The notes under the pieces are model-generated. The model searched no databases. It was given only the letters and a program-made list of their open reading frames with translations, and was not told the DNA's origin. This document shows, one piece after another, positions 1 to 9,522 of a DNA stretch of 64,000 nucleotides. Position numbers and translations under genes: made by a program. Every line of letters starts with the position of its first letter. Position 1 is the stretch's first letter. The DNA comes from Calothrix sp. NIES-2098 (GTDB taxonomy: Bacteria > Cyanobacteriota > Cyanobacteriia > Cyanobacteriales > Nostocaceae): assembly GCA_002368175.1 (NCBI GenBank), contig AP018172.1, positions 62,001 to 126,000 on the forward strand, written 5' to 3'.

Positions 1-843
1 CAATGGATAATCTGATGTCCCGACTTCGTAACGTTGTCCGTCGGGATTCCAATCTATAGGTTTGCCGCGATCGTCTAAGATGACACTACGCCAACCAACA
101 AATGTCGGCTTTAAGCTAGCTTGTGCTTCCGGTCGCACATATAAACCACCCACACCAGCCGGGCCGCATAGCCACTTATGACCTGTGAAAGCATAGAAAT
201 CTACCCCCAATTCAGTTAAATTTAAAGGCATTGCGCCAACCGATTGGGCTGCATCTACTAAAAGTAGAGAATTATTATTCCTACAGACTTCAGCAATTTT
301 CTTTAAAGGTAAAAGTTGACCTGTGTTCCAAAGGATGTGGCTTAAAGCTACTAAGCGGGTATTAGGGCTTAAATGCTGGGCGATAACTTCTACAGGATCG
401 CCTGTATTTAAAGTATCCATCAGAGGACAAGTACTAACTTCCACACCAAATCTGCGGCTGATTTCTTGCGCGATCGCAATTATCCCTTGATGTTCGCAAT
501 CAGAAAGCAGTATACGATCGCCAGCTTGCCATTCAATACCCCACATGGCAATATTGCAACCAACAGTCACATTTTCTGTCAGGGTTATCGTGCTTGGTGG
601 TACATTCAACTCAGATGCGATCGCTTCTTTTGTCGCTTTCACATTTAATCCTATCCAACGACCCACCTCATTACCAAAAGGGCCTAGTTGTTGAATATGA
701 GTTTGAGTTTGAGCGATCGCATCCATTGCCCCTTGAGCCATCGGGCCTTGACCGCCATAATTAAAATATGCCTTATTCGCTAAGGCGGGAAACTGCTCTC
801 GATAGCTATCTAAACTCTTGTGTGTGGTAGAAAGACTGGTCAT
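1..843 (-). CDS. Class V PLP-dependent enzyme, cysteine/cystine C-S lyase-like (3' end cut by window edge)
   Basis: Reading the minus strand from the ATG at 843 gives 281 codons without a stop, leaving the window at base 1, so the C-terminus is missing. The N-terminus has the NYGGQGP motif near residue 30. The PLP-binding part shows the Asp of LLVDAAQSVGA (D197), which would pair with the pyridine nitrogen, and the Schiff-base lysine in FTGHKW (K223). This is the fold-type I, aminotransferase class V layout shared by cysteine desulfurases, isopenicillin-N epimerases and the cyanobacterial L-cysteine/cystine lyase (C-DES). The NYGGQGP-type start suggests the C-DES branch, which would supply persulfide sulfur for Fe-S cluster assembly. 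That substrate is inferred. It is divergent from the nuclease gene at 993, with a 149-bp shared upstream region. Confidence 0.82.
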   Translation of the reverse strand, partial: MTSLSTTHKSLDSYREQFPALANKAYFNYGGQGPMAQGAMDAIAQTQTHIQQLGPFGNEVGRWIGLNVKATKEAIASELNVPPSTITLTENVTVGCNIAMWGIEWQAGDRILLSDCEHQGIIAIAQEISRRFGVEVSTCPLMDTLNTGDPVEVIAQHLSPNTRLVALSHILWNTGQLLPLKKIAEVCRNNNSLLLVDAAQSVGAMPLNLTELGVDFYAFTGHKWLCGPAGVGGLYVRPEAQASLKPTFVGWRSVILDDRGKPIDWNPDGQRYEVGTSDYPL

Positions 844-992
844 AGTAATTTTGAGATTAAACTGGCAAAAATAGTGCTTTATACTTTGAAATTAAAGATT
901 TTGAATTATTTTCCATTATTTCACCCAAGCCCAAGGCACGATCGTGATTTGCCTTACTCCCATAAAGTACTAATTCTTGCTAGCTTAAAGGA

Positions 993-2501
993 ATGTTAAT
1001 TAGTGCCGATCTGTTACTGCAATATCAACGCTGTAAGCGCCGACCTTTTTTAGATAGTTACGGCGATAAAAACCAGCGAGATACTCCCAATGAGTTGCTG
1101 CTAAAACTACAACAGGACAAAATTGCTTATCAAAAGAGTATTTTGGCTAATTTGTCTTACCATCAGCCTGATTATTCTAGAAGAGACTGGGAAGCGGGAC
1201 AAGCAGCAACTTTAGAATTGATGCAGCGTGGGGTTGAGTATATTCGTCATGGAATCTTGTCAGTTAGTTACGACGATTGGGTAAACATAGAAGGTGAAAA
1301 TTTTTCTACCTCACCAGATTATCAAAAATATACCTTACTCAGCCGTCCAGATTTACTTGTGAAACAGCCAGGACAATCTCGTTTTGGAGATTGGATATAT
1401 GTACCAGCAAATCTGGAAATGGGTAAGCGTCCCAAGCAAGAATATCAAGTAGGAGTTGCATATCACGCGCAGATCTTGGCGATTATTCAGGAAGCTGCAC
1501 CTCCAACAGGTTTGCTGAAATTGCGTACCAGAGAAACTACTTATGCAGTAGATTTACTGAAGTGGACGCCACAAATGCAGCTGATTTTATCAGAGTTAAT
1601 TCAAGCTTTAGAGTCACCTGATGCCGCAGAAGTATTTATTGCCCGGCAAAAATGCAATCTTTGTCACTGGTATAGTCAATGTTATGCGATCGCTCAATCG
1701 GAAAAACACCTTTCTCTGTTACCAGGCGTCACACCAATTCGTTACAGTCAACTCCAAGCACTGTCACTGACTACACTAGAATCTCTTGCTAGCACCAGCC
1801 CCAGCATACTGGAAAATTTACCTGGTTTTGATACTCAAGTCGCACACAAACTAGTAATACAAGCTCAATCTGTACTCCAAAATCGTCCGTTTATCTTACC
1901 TTATCCCCCACCAATAGAAACTATTACCTTTACGGCTCCCATCGAAATTTATTTTGATATTGAAGCTCAACCAGACTTGAACTTAGATTATCTCTTAGGA
2001 ATTTTGGTAGTTAACAGACAAACCAACACAGAACAGTTTTATTCCCTGCTAGCAGAAACACCAGAAGACGAAGAATTAGTTTGGCAACAATTTCTAGATA
2101 TAGTTTGGCAATATCCCGAAGCGCCAATTTATCATTTTTGTGCCTACGAATTTGATACAGTCAAACGTCTGGCAAGACTGTACCAAACTCCATATTCTTC
2201 AGTACGCCCTGTACTAAATCGATTTGTCGATGTATACGAACAATTAATTCAAAGCGTTGCCTTACCTATAGAAAGCTATGCGCTAAAAGCGATCGCTCGT
2301 TGGTTGGGGTTTGAATGGCGCGACAAAGAAGCTAGTGGTGCTAAGTGTATTTACTGGTATGACTTGTGGCTAGAAACAGGCGATCGCACTTTATTGGAGG
2401 TAATTCAACGCTACAACGAAGACGATTGCCGTGCCACTCGCAAAGTTAAAGACTGGCTCGTACAATTTTTTCAGGAAGAATATTATTTGCGGCCTGCTTA
2501 G
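993..2501 (+). CDS. TM0106-family RecB-like nuclease with C-terminal RNase H-like (DEDD) domain
   Basis: A 502-residue protein with two nuclease-like halves. The N-terminal half resembles RecB/Cas4-type nucleases. It has Cys14 and a distant C221-x2-C224-x5-C230 cluster, the spacing that holds a 4Fe-4S cluster in Cas4 and AddB. The C-terminal third is RNase H-like: an Asp-x-Glu pair in YFDIEAQ, a second-strand HFCAYEFDTVKRL, and a final NEDDCRAT, together matching the DEDD exonuclease acidic set. This combination matches the widespread TM0106 family, whose biological role is not established. The ATG at 993 is chosen because the conserved YQRCKRRPFLD segment follows closely. It stands alone, with no adjacent repair genes. 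Confidence 0.8.
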   Translation: MLISADLLLQYQRCKRRPFLDSYGDKNQRDTPNELLLKLQQDKIAYQKSILANLSYHQPDYSRRDWEAGQAATLELMQRGVEYIRHGILSVSYDDWVNIEGENFSTSPDYQKYTLLSRPDLLVKQPGQSRFGDWIYVPANLEMGKRPKQEYQVGVAYHAQILAIIQEAAPPTGLLKLRTRETTYAVDLLKWTPQMQLILSELIQALESPDAAEVFIARQKCNLCHWYSQCYAIAQSEKHLSLLPGVTPIRYSQLQALSLTTLESLASTSPSILENLPGFDTQVAHKLVIQAQSVLQNRPFILPYPPPIETITFTAPIEIYFDIEAQPDLNLDYLLGILVVNRQTNTEQFYSLLAETPEDEELVWQQFLDIVWQYPEAPIYHFCAYEFDTVKRLARLYQTPYSSVRPVLNRFVDVYEQLIQSVALPIESYALKAIARWLGFEWRDKEASGAKCIYWYDLWLETGDRTLLEVIQRYNEDDCRATRKVKDWLVQFFQEEYYLRPA

Positions 2502-2614
2502 TAAGAGTCAAGAGTCTATAGTCAAAAAATCATCCTTTACCCAGCACATATATGTGCCATAGCTTGGGCATGATAATGTGTTTGGTGACTTTGAGAAATT
2601 AGCGATCGCTATCC

Positions 2615-3799
2615 ATGCAGTCCATCAAAAAACTCTTGACTTGGCCAAGAATTATTTATCTGATTATCCCCATACTAATTATCAGCTTTTTATGGAGCAA
2701 TTTAGCATCGGGTGTTGTCACAGTTAGCGAAATAAAGTTCATCGGACAAGCCACTCTTCCCAAAGGATTAACATTCCAAAAAACTTCCGTGGGAGGTTTG
2801 TCTGGAATCACTTACGACCCTAAAAACGACCTTTATTATGCTATTTCTGATGACCGTAGCGAAAAAGCTCCCGCCCGTTTCTACATACTTAAAATTGACC
2901 TCAGTCAAGGCGCGCTGAAAAATGGTGGTGTTGTACCTGTTGGTGTCACCACGTTGTTAAATGAAAGTGGTGAAAAGTTTGCTCCCGGTACCAGCGATAC
3001 AGAAGGAATTGCTTTAACTAGTAAAAAAACTGTCTTTGTTTCTTCTGAAGGTGATGTGAGGCAATTAATTAATCCTTTTATTCAAGAATTTTCCTTATCT
3101 ACTGGTAAGGCGATCGCATCACTACCTATACCAGACAAGTTTTTACCTACTAAAAATGGTCGGTATGGCATTCGCAATAATTTAGCTTTTGAAAGCCTGA
3201 CCATTTCACCTAACGAAAAGCAATTATTTACAGCTACCGAAAATGCTCTAATTCAAGATGGTGTAGAAGCGCAACCCAATACCAGCACTTCCTGTCGAAT
3301 TTTACAATACAACTTGCTGACCAAGCAGCCAGAAAAAGAATTTCTTTATCAGACTGAACCAATATCACCTTTTTTGAATTTTACTGGCAAATTTGCTAGC
3401 GGTTTGCCCGATTTAGTCGCCCTCGATAATCGAGGAAGTTTCCTGAGTTTAGAAAGGTCTTTTACAGGTTTGGGTTTTGCTATTTTACTCTTTCAAGTTT
3501 CTTTAGAGGGTGCTGATGAGATTCAGCATATCGATAGCCTCTTAAGTATTAACCCCCAAAAAATCAAACCTGTGCAGAAAAAACTGCTCTTAGACTTGAG
3601 AACTATAGACGTGTTGCTTGACAATATTGAAGGCTTAACCTTAGGCCCTAAATTACCTGATGGTCAACGCTCATTAATCTTAGTCAGCGACAACAACTTT
3701 AACGCTCTACAACGTACACAGATACTAGCCTTTAAGCTCAAAATCGAATCCCCACTCATTAGGCTATTGCGCCGTTTTATCCCCAATCTTAACCCCTGA
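2615..3799 (+). CDS. Exported phytase-like / esterase-like beta-propeller protein
   Basis: 394 residues. A hydrophobic segment at about residues 10-30, preceded by lysines and arginines, is a signal anchor or signal peptide. The rest carries features of the phytase-like family: GGLSGITYDPKNDLYYAISD near the start, a central SDTEGIALT block, NLAFESLTISPNEKQLFTATEN, and a late NIEGLTLGPKLPDGQRSLILVSDNNF. These acidic, repeated blade motifs predict a beta-propeller acting in the periplasm or outside the cell, possibly on phosphate esters; the substrate is unknown. No clear ribosome binding site is seen before the ATG. No neighbour suggests an operon. Confidence 0.75.
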   Translation: MQSIKKLLTWPRIIYLIIPILIISFLWSNLASGVVTVSEIKFIGQATLPKGLTFQKTSVGGLSGITYDPKNDLYYAISDDRSEKAPARFYILKIDLSQGALKNGGVVPVGVTTLLNESGEKFAPGTSDTEGIALTSKKTVFVSSEGDVRQLINPFIQEFSLSTGKAIASLPIPDKFLPTKNGRYGIRNNLAFESLTISPNEKQLFTATENALIQDGVEAQPNTSTSCRILQYNLLTKQPEKEFLYQTEPISPFLNFTGKFASGLPDLVALDNRGSFLSLERSFTGLGFAILLFQVSLEGADEIQHIDSLLSINPQKIKPVQKKLLLDLRTIDVLLDNIEGLTLGPKLPDGQRSLILVSDNNFNALQRTQILAFKLKIESPLIRLLRRFIPNLNP

Positions 3800-4155
3800 T
3801 TTTTAAAGGCATAATCTCTTACATTAAATGTATAATTATACTCTTGACATTTTATTTCTAGAAGTATTATTACTCTAACCGTATATTCACTGAGAAAATT
3901 AGGCAAATGTATTGGGTCGATTTGCGGATTCAGTGGAAATTCCCATACGGATTGCAGAATAAATATGTTACACCATGTTTAAGAACTGTTGCAGATAACT
4001 TTCCCATAATTTTATTAAAAATTAAACAAGTTTTGTAGTAAATTTCACCTCATATGATTAACTCTCTAAAATTATTAATCTTGTTTATAGATAAAATAAA
4101 GCCTTAAGGAGGGTTATTTTAATAACTTTCTGATTTTATTTTTATAAATAATTTT
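3800..4155. other. AT-rich intergenic region before the kinase pair
   Basis: No reading frame here looks coding. It contains an isolated AGGAGG at about 4107-4112, followed at once by a small palindrome (GTTATT-TT-AATAAC, 4113-4126). This lies some 30 bases before the kinase start, too far away to act as its Shine-Dalgarno site. It may be part of a structured 5' leader. Confidence 0.4.
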
Positions 4156-5775
4156 ATGGTGCAGAATCCAATTCCTAATCTAGCTAACTCTAAATCTGAA
4201 TTAGATATTTATATTGGGAAATTCTTAAATAATCGTTATTTAATCCGAGATTTGATTGGCAAAGGTGGGATGGGTAGAGTTTACCTAGCAGAAGATGTTG
4301 CCAAAGGCGGAATGGCAGTTGCAGTCAAAATTCTCTCACTTAGTCTGGGTAGCCAGCAAATGTCCCAACGCTTTGCTAGAGAAATCTTTATTGGCGCCCA
4401 ATTAGGCCGAAAAAGTAAAAATATTGTTCGGGTATTTAGTTATGGTGTCACCGAGGAAAATATTCCATATTATGTCATGGAATATCTCCAAGGTAAAAAT
4501 CTCAAACGTATACTCAAAAAGCAAACATTATCTCTTACTCAACTTTTAGATATTTGCTATCAAATTTGCTTAGGCTTACAATGCGCTCATCAAGGTATCA
4601 TCCATAAAGGAGAGAATTTTCCGATTGTTCATAGAGATATTAAACCCGAAAATATTTTTCTCATAGAAGATCATAAAAAAGAGAATATAGTTAAAATTCT
4701 AGATTTTGGTATTGCTAAATTTTTAACAGAGCGCAGTGGGATGACTCTCACAGATTCTTTTATAGGTAGTTTGCCTTACTGTTCTCCAGAACACATGGAA
4801 GGACGTAAACTATTGGATGTGCGTTCTGATATCTACAGTTTAGGAATACTGATGTTTGAAATGTTTGCTGGAAAACATCCATTTCAAACTACGAGTAACT
4901 CTTTTGGTAGTTGGTATCAAGCTCATCACTTTCAAAATCCACCTACATTTGGGGAAGTTAATCCACAATTAGCGATCCCCCAAACATTGCAAAAATTAGT
5001 GATGAGTTGTTTAGCCAAAGAAGTCAGCGATCGCCCCCAAAATATTCAAGAAATATTAGAAACTTTAGACAAGGTTAAATTACAGCTTGAGCGTAGCGCT
5101 GCTATTAGTATTACCGAAGAGTTGCAAATACCTACCCTGCAAATAGTACCTGTCACATCATTATCAGAAAAAGAATGTTTACAAAAGACTTGGCCTAAAA
5201 ATAGACCAATTGCACCAATTGGGTTTCCTTATTTATTACATACATTTCAAGGAACAATCCCAACTTTTTGGGCTATGTTACCCAAAGCAGAAATTACCAA
5301 ATTTTTAGATCAAAAACATAGCACAGAATTTGTTGCCAAAATGAATATATATCCAATGGTGCTATGGATAACAGCATTATATAATTCCCAAGTTTCTCAA
5401 ACAAAATGGCTCTCGTGCTTTTTAGATATGAATGATAGCCGAGGGCAAAAAATTATGCGAAGTTTAGCTGAAGTTGGCTATTATCATTTGTTATTTTTTT
5501 CTATCGAAGAGCCACATAATTGCACTCATGTCATGACATTGACTCTCACGGGTAGCCAACGCCAACAACTGACAGATTGGTTAGCAACGAATCCCACTTC
5601 TCAGGAATTTATTTCTACGAAGCAAGCAAAAATTATTTTGAAAGCAGAATATGAAAGATTAAAAACAGTAATACTACGTAAATTGGTAACTGCTCCAGAA
5701 AAGAAAGAAGTAGGTTTAAAAGCTTGGGCATCTAAACTATATTATTACTTTCTCCAAGTTATTTTGCGCCGTTGA
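4156..5775 (+). CDS. Ser/Thr protein kinase with a C-terminal domain shared with the next kinase
   Basis: 539 residues. The first 300 form a complete eukaryotic-type kinase: glycine loop GKGGMGRVY (35-43), VAIK-type lysine K58, catalytic HRDIKPEN, DFGIAK, and the activation-loop/APE equivalent SLPYCSPEHMEG, then DIYSLGI. All catalytic residues are present, so it should be active. The C-terminal 180 residues match no domain I can name. They are clearly homologous to the same part of the downstream kinase (shared blocks around PMVLWITALYNS, KWLSCFLDMND, SLAEVGYYHLLFFSIEEPH). There is no transmembrane segment in the middle, so it is probably cytoplasmic. The target is unknown. Confidence 0.9.
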   Translation: MVQNPIPNLANSKSELDIYIGKFLNNRYLIRDLIGKGGMGRVYLAEDVAKGGMAVAVKILSLSLGSQQMSQRFAREIFIGAQLGRKSKNIVRVFSYGVTEENIPYYVMEYLQGKNLKRILKKQTLSLTQLLDICYQICLGLQCAHQGIIHKGENFPIVHRDIKPENIFLIEDHKKENIVKILDFGIAKFLTERSGMTLTDSFIGSLPYCSPEHMEGRKLLDVRSDIYSLGILMFEMFAGKHPFQTTSNSFGSWYQAHHFQNPPTFGEVNPQLAIPQTLQKLVMSCLAKEVSDRPQNIQEILETLDKVKLQLERSAAISITEELQIPTLQIVPVTSLSEKECLQKTWPKNRPIAPIGFPYLLHTFQGTIPTFWAMLPKAEITKFLDQKHSTEFVAKMNIYPMVLWITALYNSQVSQTKWLSCFLDMNDSRGQKIMRSLAEVGYYHLLFFSIEEPHNCTHVMTLTLTGSQRQQLTDWLATNPTSQEFISTKQAKIILKAEYERLKTVILRKLVTAPEKKEVGLKAWASKLYYYFLQVILRR

Positions 5776-5877
5776 AGCTTGAATAAATATATTGAGAATA
5801 TTTAATATTAAGAAATCATTTATTTTAATATGCTAACCTTTAGGTTGAAATTGGAGAGTATATAAGAGGTTGTAAAG

Positions 5878-7446
5878 GTGAACCAAAGCTCATTTGCATC
5901 TCCACAGGAAACAGGGTTACTTGCCAATCGCTATAAATTGATCAAAGTAATTGGCAACGGAGGCATGGGCAAGGTTTTTTTAGCACATGATGTTTTGCTA
6001 GGAGGAATACCCGTTGCGATAAAATTCCTCTCACAAACCGTTGCAGACCCAAAGATGCAAAAAGATTTCGCGAGAGAAGCTCTCATGAGTGCAGCTTTGA
6101 GTCAAAAAACGATACATATAGTCAGAGCGTATGATTATGGCGTAAGTGAAAAAGGCAACCCGTTTTACGTCATGGAATATTTATCTGGCAAATGTTTAAA
6201 GGAATTAATTCCTGTAAATTTGCCAATTTTTATGACTTTGACACGCCAGATTTGTTTGGGCTTACAATGTGCCCATCAAGGCATAAACATGGACGGTAAT
6301 ATCTATCCTCTAGTTCATAGAGATATTAAGCCAGCTAATATATTAGTTCTTCCAGATCCTATATTGAGTCAGTTAGTAAAAATCCTCGATTTTGGGATTG
6401 CTAAATTTTTAAATTATGCAACCACAATCAGCACAAATAAGGGCTTTCATGGCACATTACCCTATTGTTCGCCAGAACAACTAGAGGGAGGAGAATTAGA
6501 TAGTCGCTCTGACATTTATAGCTTAGGAGTGATGATGTTTGAAATGCTCACAGGTGAAAAACCTTGGCAACCCGAAACCGATCATTTTGGTGCTTGGTAT
6601 AAGGCACATCACTTTGAAGCACCAAGAGCGATCGCCCAGGTTAAACCTCATCTGCAAATACCACGAGAGCTAAACGATCTAATTATGGCTTGTATGGAGA
6701 AACAAGTCAGCGATCGCCCACAAAATATCGCTCAACTGCTGCAAGTCTTAGACAATATCAATCGCTCTAATTATCTCAGCTTGCCCACAAATATGAGGAT
6801 AGGGGAAGCGAGCAGTAATATCCAAGTAGAATCTGCTAATAAAAATTCCGCAAATCTTCCTCCGATCTCTGAGTTACCTGTAGCTGTGGAAAAAATTTGC
6901 TGGAAACTTACCTGGCCGGAAAATAAGCCAATTCAAGAAATTGTTTTTCCCCAAATTCTGGATACCGAACCACAACCTGTAACATCAATCTGGTTGATGT
7001 TGTCAAAACAAGAAATCAAACAACGTGCCATTTCAATACGTTACAATGAATTTCTCTTCATTACATCTCCTCACCCCATGCTGCTGTGGCTGACAGTTTT
7101 GTACAATCGCAAACTCGGCCCCAAGTGGCTACCTTGCTACCTCGATATGCACAACCCACAAAATCATCGACTGGTATCTTCCTTGGCAGAAAATGAACGC
7201 TATCCTCTAATTTTATTTACTATCGAACCACCCCACACCTGTGCTAGCGTCATCAGCAGTTACATAGAGCCTACGCAGCGGCAAATGTTGAAAAATTGGG
7301 TAAAACAAAGTCAAAGTCTACCACCCTCTTCTCAGTGCCAATTGAGCAAAAACATCTTAAAGCAGCAGTATCGACAAATGCAATCGCAAATACAGCAGTA
7401 TCTGGCATCAATGCCGCAAGCTGTAGCATCAAGCACTATGGTTTGA
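5878..7446 (+). CDS. Ser/Thr protein kinase, tandem paralogue of the preceding kinase
   Basis: 522 residues starting at GTG, with AAGAGG about eight bases upstream. The kinase domain has GNGGMGKVFLAHD, VAIKFL, HRDIKPANIL, DFGIAKF, GTLPYCSPEQLEGG and DIYSLGVMMFEML, so it is catalytically complete. The C-terminal region repeats the uncharacterised domain of its neighbour (PMLLWLTVLYN, KWLPCYLDMHN, SLAENERYPLILFTIEPPH). The pair are separated by 102 bp on one strand and look like a tandem duplication, possibly co-transcribed. The conserved Trp/Pro-rich C-terminal domain could be a ligand or partner sensor; that is inference. Confidence 0.9.
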   Translation: MNQSSFASPQETGLLANRYKLIKVIGNGGMGKVFLAHDVLLGGIPVAIKFLSQTVADPKMQKDFAREALMSAALSQKTIHIVRAYDYGVSEKGNPFYVMEYLSGKCLKELIPVNLPIFMTLTRQICLGLQCAHQGINMDGNIYPLVHRDIKPANILVLPDPILSQLVKILDFGIAKFLNYATTISTNKGFHGTLPYCSPEQLEGGELDSRSDIYSLGVMMFEMLTGEKPWQPETDHFGAWYKAHHFEAPRAIAQVKPHLQIPRELNDLIMACMEKQVSDRPQNIAQLLQVLDNINRSNYLSLPTNMRIGEASSNIQVESANKNSANLPPISELPVAVEKICWKLTWPENKPIQEIVFPQILDTEPQPVTSIWLMLSKQEIKQRAISIRYNEFLFITSPHPMLLWLTVLYNRKLGPKWLPCYLDMHNPQNHRLVSSLAENERYPLILFTIEPPHTCASVISSYIEPTQRQMLKNWVKQSQSLPPSSQCQLSKNILKQQYRQMQSQIQQYLASMPQAVASSTMV

Positions 7447-7546
7447 GGAGGAGGAAGAAATAAGTAATAACTTCAGACTTTGGACGCTTGACTCTGGACA
7501 AATGACCAATAACAAAGGACTTCTAAAATTTCTTAGTTCCAGATCC

Positions 7547-7575
7547 TTGACAAACCCAAAAAAAAGGTACATAAT
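7547..7575 (+). promoter_or_regulatory. Sigma70-type promoter of tRNA-Asp
   Basis: TTGACA (7547-7552) and CATAAT (7570-7575) are separated by exactly 17 bp. Transcription would start about 12 bp before the mature tRNA. Position and quality make this a convincing promoter. Confidence 0.75.
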
Positions 7576-7593
7576 AGCAAAGTTGCCAATTAA

Positions 7594-7667
7594 GGGACTG
7601 TAGTTCAATTGGTTAGAGCACCGCCCTGTCACGGCGGAAGTTGCGGGTTCGAGCCCCGTCAGTCCCG
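7594..7667 (+). tRNA. tRNA-Asp (anticodon GTC)
   Basis: A 74-nt cloverleaf. The acceptor stem is GGGACTG (7594-7600) with CAGTCCC (7660-7666), followed by discriminator G. The anticodon stem is CCGCC/GGCGG around the loop CTGTCAC, giving anticodon GTC. The T-arm contains GGGTTCGAGCCCC. The 3' CCA is not encoded, as is usual in cyanobacteria. Confidence 0.97.
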
Positions 7668-7840
7668 TTAAATTTTATCATCCACCATTGCTGAGTCCTG
7701 AGTTGATTGGGGTAAAAAGGATTTATTTTCAATGTTTATTTGAGAATTTCTGTCTAGCATACCCTATATGAGCGATCGCCTTAAACTCGGCATTCAGCGC
7801 TTGTTATATTAATCATGCTTTGAGAAAGAGAGAAAGAACT

Positions 7841-9286
7841 GTGACTGTTAGAGTCCGTATTGCTCCAAGTCCCACGGGAAATTTACATATTGGTACAGCT
7901 AGAACGGCTGTGTTTAACTGGCTATTTGCCCGCCACAACGGCGGAAAGTTTATCTTGCGTATTGAAGACACAGACCTAGAGCGATCGCGTCCTGAATATA
8001 CAGAGAATATCCTCGAAGGGTTGCGCTGGTTGGGGCTGAACTGGGATGAAGGCCCATTTTTTCAATCTCAACGCCTGGATCTTTACAAACAAGCAGTAGA
8101 AAAACTGCTAGAACAAGGATTAGCCTATCGCTGCTATACCACTTCTGAAGAACTAGAAGCTTTAAGGGAAGCCCAGCAAGCTAAAGGGGAAGCACCGCGC
8201 TATGATAATCGGCACCGCAACCTCACCCCAGAACAAGAAGCTGCTTTCAAAGCTGAAGGACGTAGCTTTGTAATTCGCTTCAAAATCGAAGATGAGCGCG
8301 AGATTGTCTGGCATGACTTAGTAAGAGGAAAAATGTCTTGGCGAGGAAGCGATCTCGGTGGTGATATGGTCATCGCTCGTGCTTCCGAAACAGGTGTTGG
8401 TCAACCACTATATAACTTTGTCGTTGTGGTTGATGACATCGATATGCAAATTACCCATATCATCCGGGGAGAAGACCATATAGCCAACACAGCCAAGCAA
8501 ATTCTCCTCTACGAAGCTTTAGGGGCAAAAACCCCAGAATTTGCCCATTCTCCTCTAATTTTGAGCAGAGATGGACGCAAGCTATCTAAGCGGGACGGCG
8601 TTACTTCCATTTCTGACTTCAAAAAATTAGGTTTCACCCCCGAAGCTTTGGTGAATTACATGACTTTGTTGGGTTGGTCGCCACCAGACTCTACTCAAGA
8701 AATATTTACCTTAGAATCCGCAGCCAAAGAATTCAGCTTTGAACGTGTCAATAAAGCAGGTGCAAAGTTTGACTGGGCGAAATTGGATTGGTTAAACAGT
8801 CAGTATATCCACAGTACCCCAGTAGATAAGCTGACAGATTTACTCCTACCTTATTGGGAAGAAGCAGGCTTTAAATTTGATGGCGGACGAGATCGCGCTT
8901 GGTTAGAAAAGCTAGTAGCTTTAATCGGCCCTAGCCTGACGCGGCTCAAAGATGCTGTGGAGCAGAGCCAACTGTTCTTTACAGATACCGTTGAATTTAG
9001 CGAAGAAGCCACTAAACAGTTGCAGCAAGAAGGTTCTGCGGCTGCTCTGCAAGCTATTGATGCAGCTTTGGACAGTCAAACGCAATTACAAGAAGCCACC
9101 GCGCAAGAAATTATTAAGCAGGTGGTCAAAGCCCAAAATGTGAAGAAAGGGTTAGTAATGCGATCGCTTCGAGCCGCTTTAACTGGAGATGTTCATGGCC
9201 CCGACTTAATCCAATCCTGGTTACTACTCAATCAAATTGGTTTAGATCGATCGCGTTTGAGTAAAGCCATAGCTCTAGGCAGTTAG
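7841..9286 (+). CDS. gltX: Glutamyl-tRNA synthetase
   Basis: Class Ic aminoacyl-tRNA synthetase that charges tRNA-Glu; in cyanobacteria Glu-tRNA also feeds tetrapyrrole synthesis. The sequence has the HIGH-equivalent NLHIGTART near residue 15, RIEDTDLERS, and the KMSKS-equivalent LSKRDG. The 481-residue length is normal for a bacterial GluRS. A longer frame opens at TTG 7820. I prefer GTG 7841, since the family begins with the sequence TVRVRIAPSPTG immediately after the initiator and a purine-rich AGAAAGAGAGAAAG lies just upstream. A hairpin terminator follows. Confidence 0.97.
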   Translation: MTVRVRIAPSPTGNLHIGTARTAVFNWLFARHNGGKFILRIEDTDLERSRPEYTENILEGLRWLGLNWDEGPFFQSQRLDLYKQAVEKLLEQGLAYRCYTTSEELEALREAQQAKGEAPRYDNRHRNLTPEQEAAFKAEGRSFVIRFKIEDEREIVWHDLVRGKMSWRGSDLGGDMVIARASETGVGQPLYNFVVVVDDIDMQITHIIRGEDHIANTAKQILLYEALGAKTPEFAHSPLILSRDGRKLSKRDGVTSISDFKKLGFTPEALVNYMTLLGWSPPDSTQEIFTLESAAKEFSFERVNKAGAKFDWAKLDWLNSQYIHSTPVDKLTDLLLPYWEEAGFKFDGGRDRAWLEKLVALIGPSLTRLKDAVEQSQLFFTDTVEFSEEATKQLQQEGSAAALQAIDAALDSQTQLQEATAQEIIKQVVKAQNVKKGLVMRSLRAALTGDVHGPDLIQSWLLLNQIGLDRSRLSKAIALGS

Positions 9287-9318
9287 CTCCCAGTCTTTGG
9301 GAATATTTTAGGTTTTTA

Positions 9319-9340
9319 GAGGCGCATCTAGGTGCGCCTC
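9319..9340 (+). terminator. Hairpin downstream of gltX
   Basis: GAGGCGCA (9319-9326) pairs with TGCGCCTC (9333-9340) around a six-base loop. The following tract (TATTAATAAT) is not a pure U run, so it may act as an inefficient terminator or a 3'-end stabiliser. Confidence 0.6.
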
Positions 9341-9522
9341 TATTAATAATAAAAGCAGCCACAATAATTGTGAGTCGTGGCACCAATTACCAACCCAATT
9401 TCTGAGAAACTAAATCAACCCTTAGGCGTGCATCTTCCAAAAGTAGTTAATTCTTCTATTTTTGGGAACTTGGTGTGTAAAATTCATGTCATCAACTCCA
9501 CTTAGATAACCATGTAATTAAA

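Noticed and set aside
466..648. 60-codon plus-strand frame
   Set aside because: It is a shadow of the PLP enzyme on the opposite strand.
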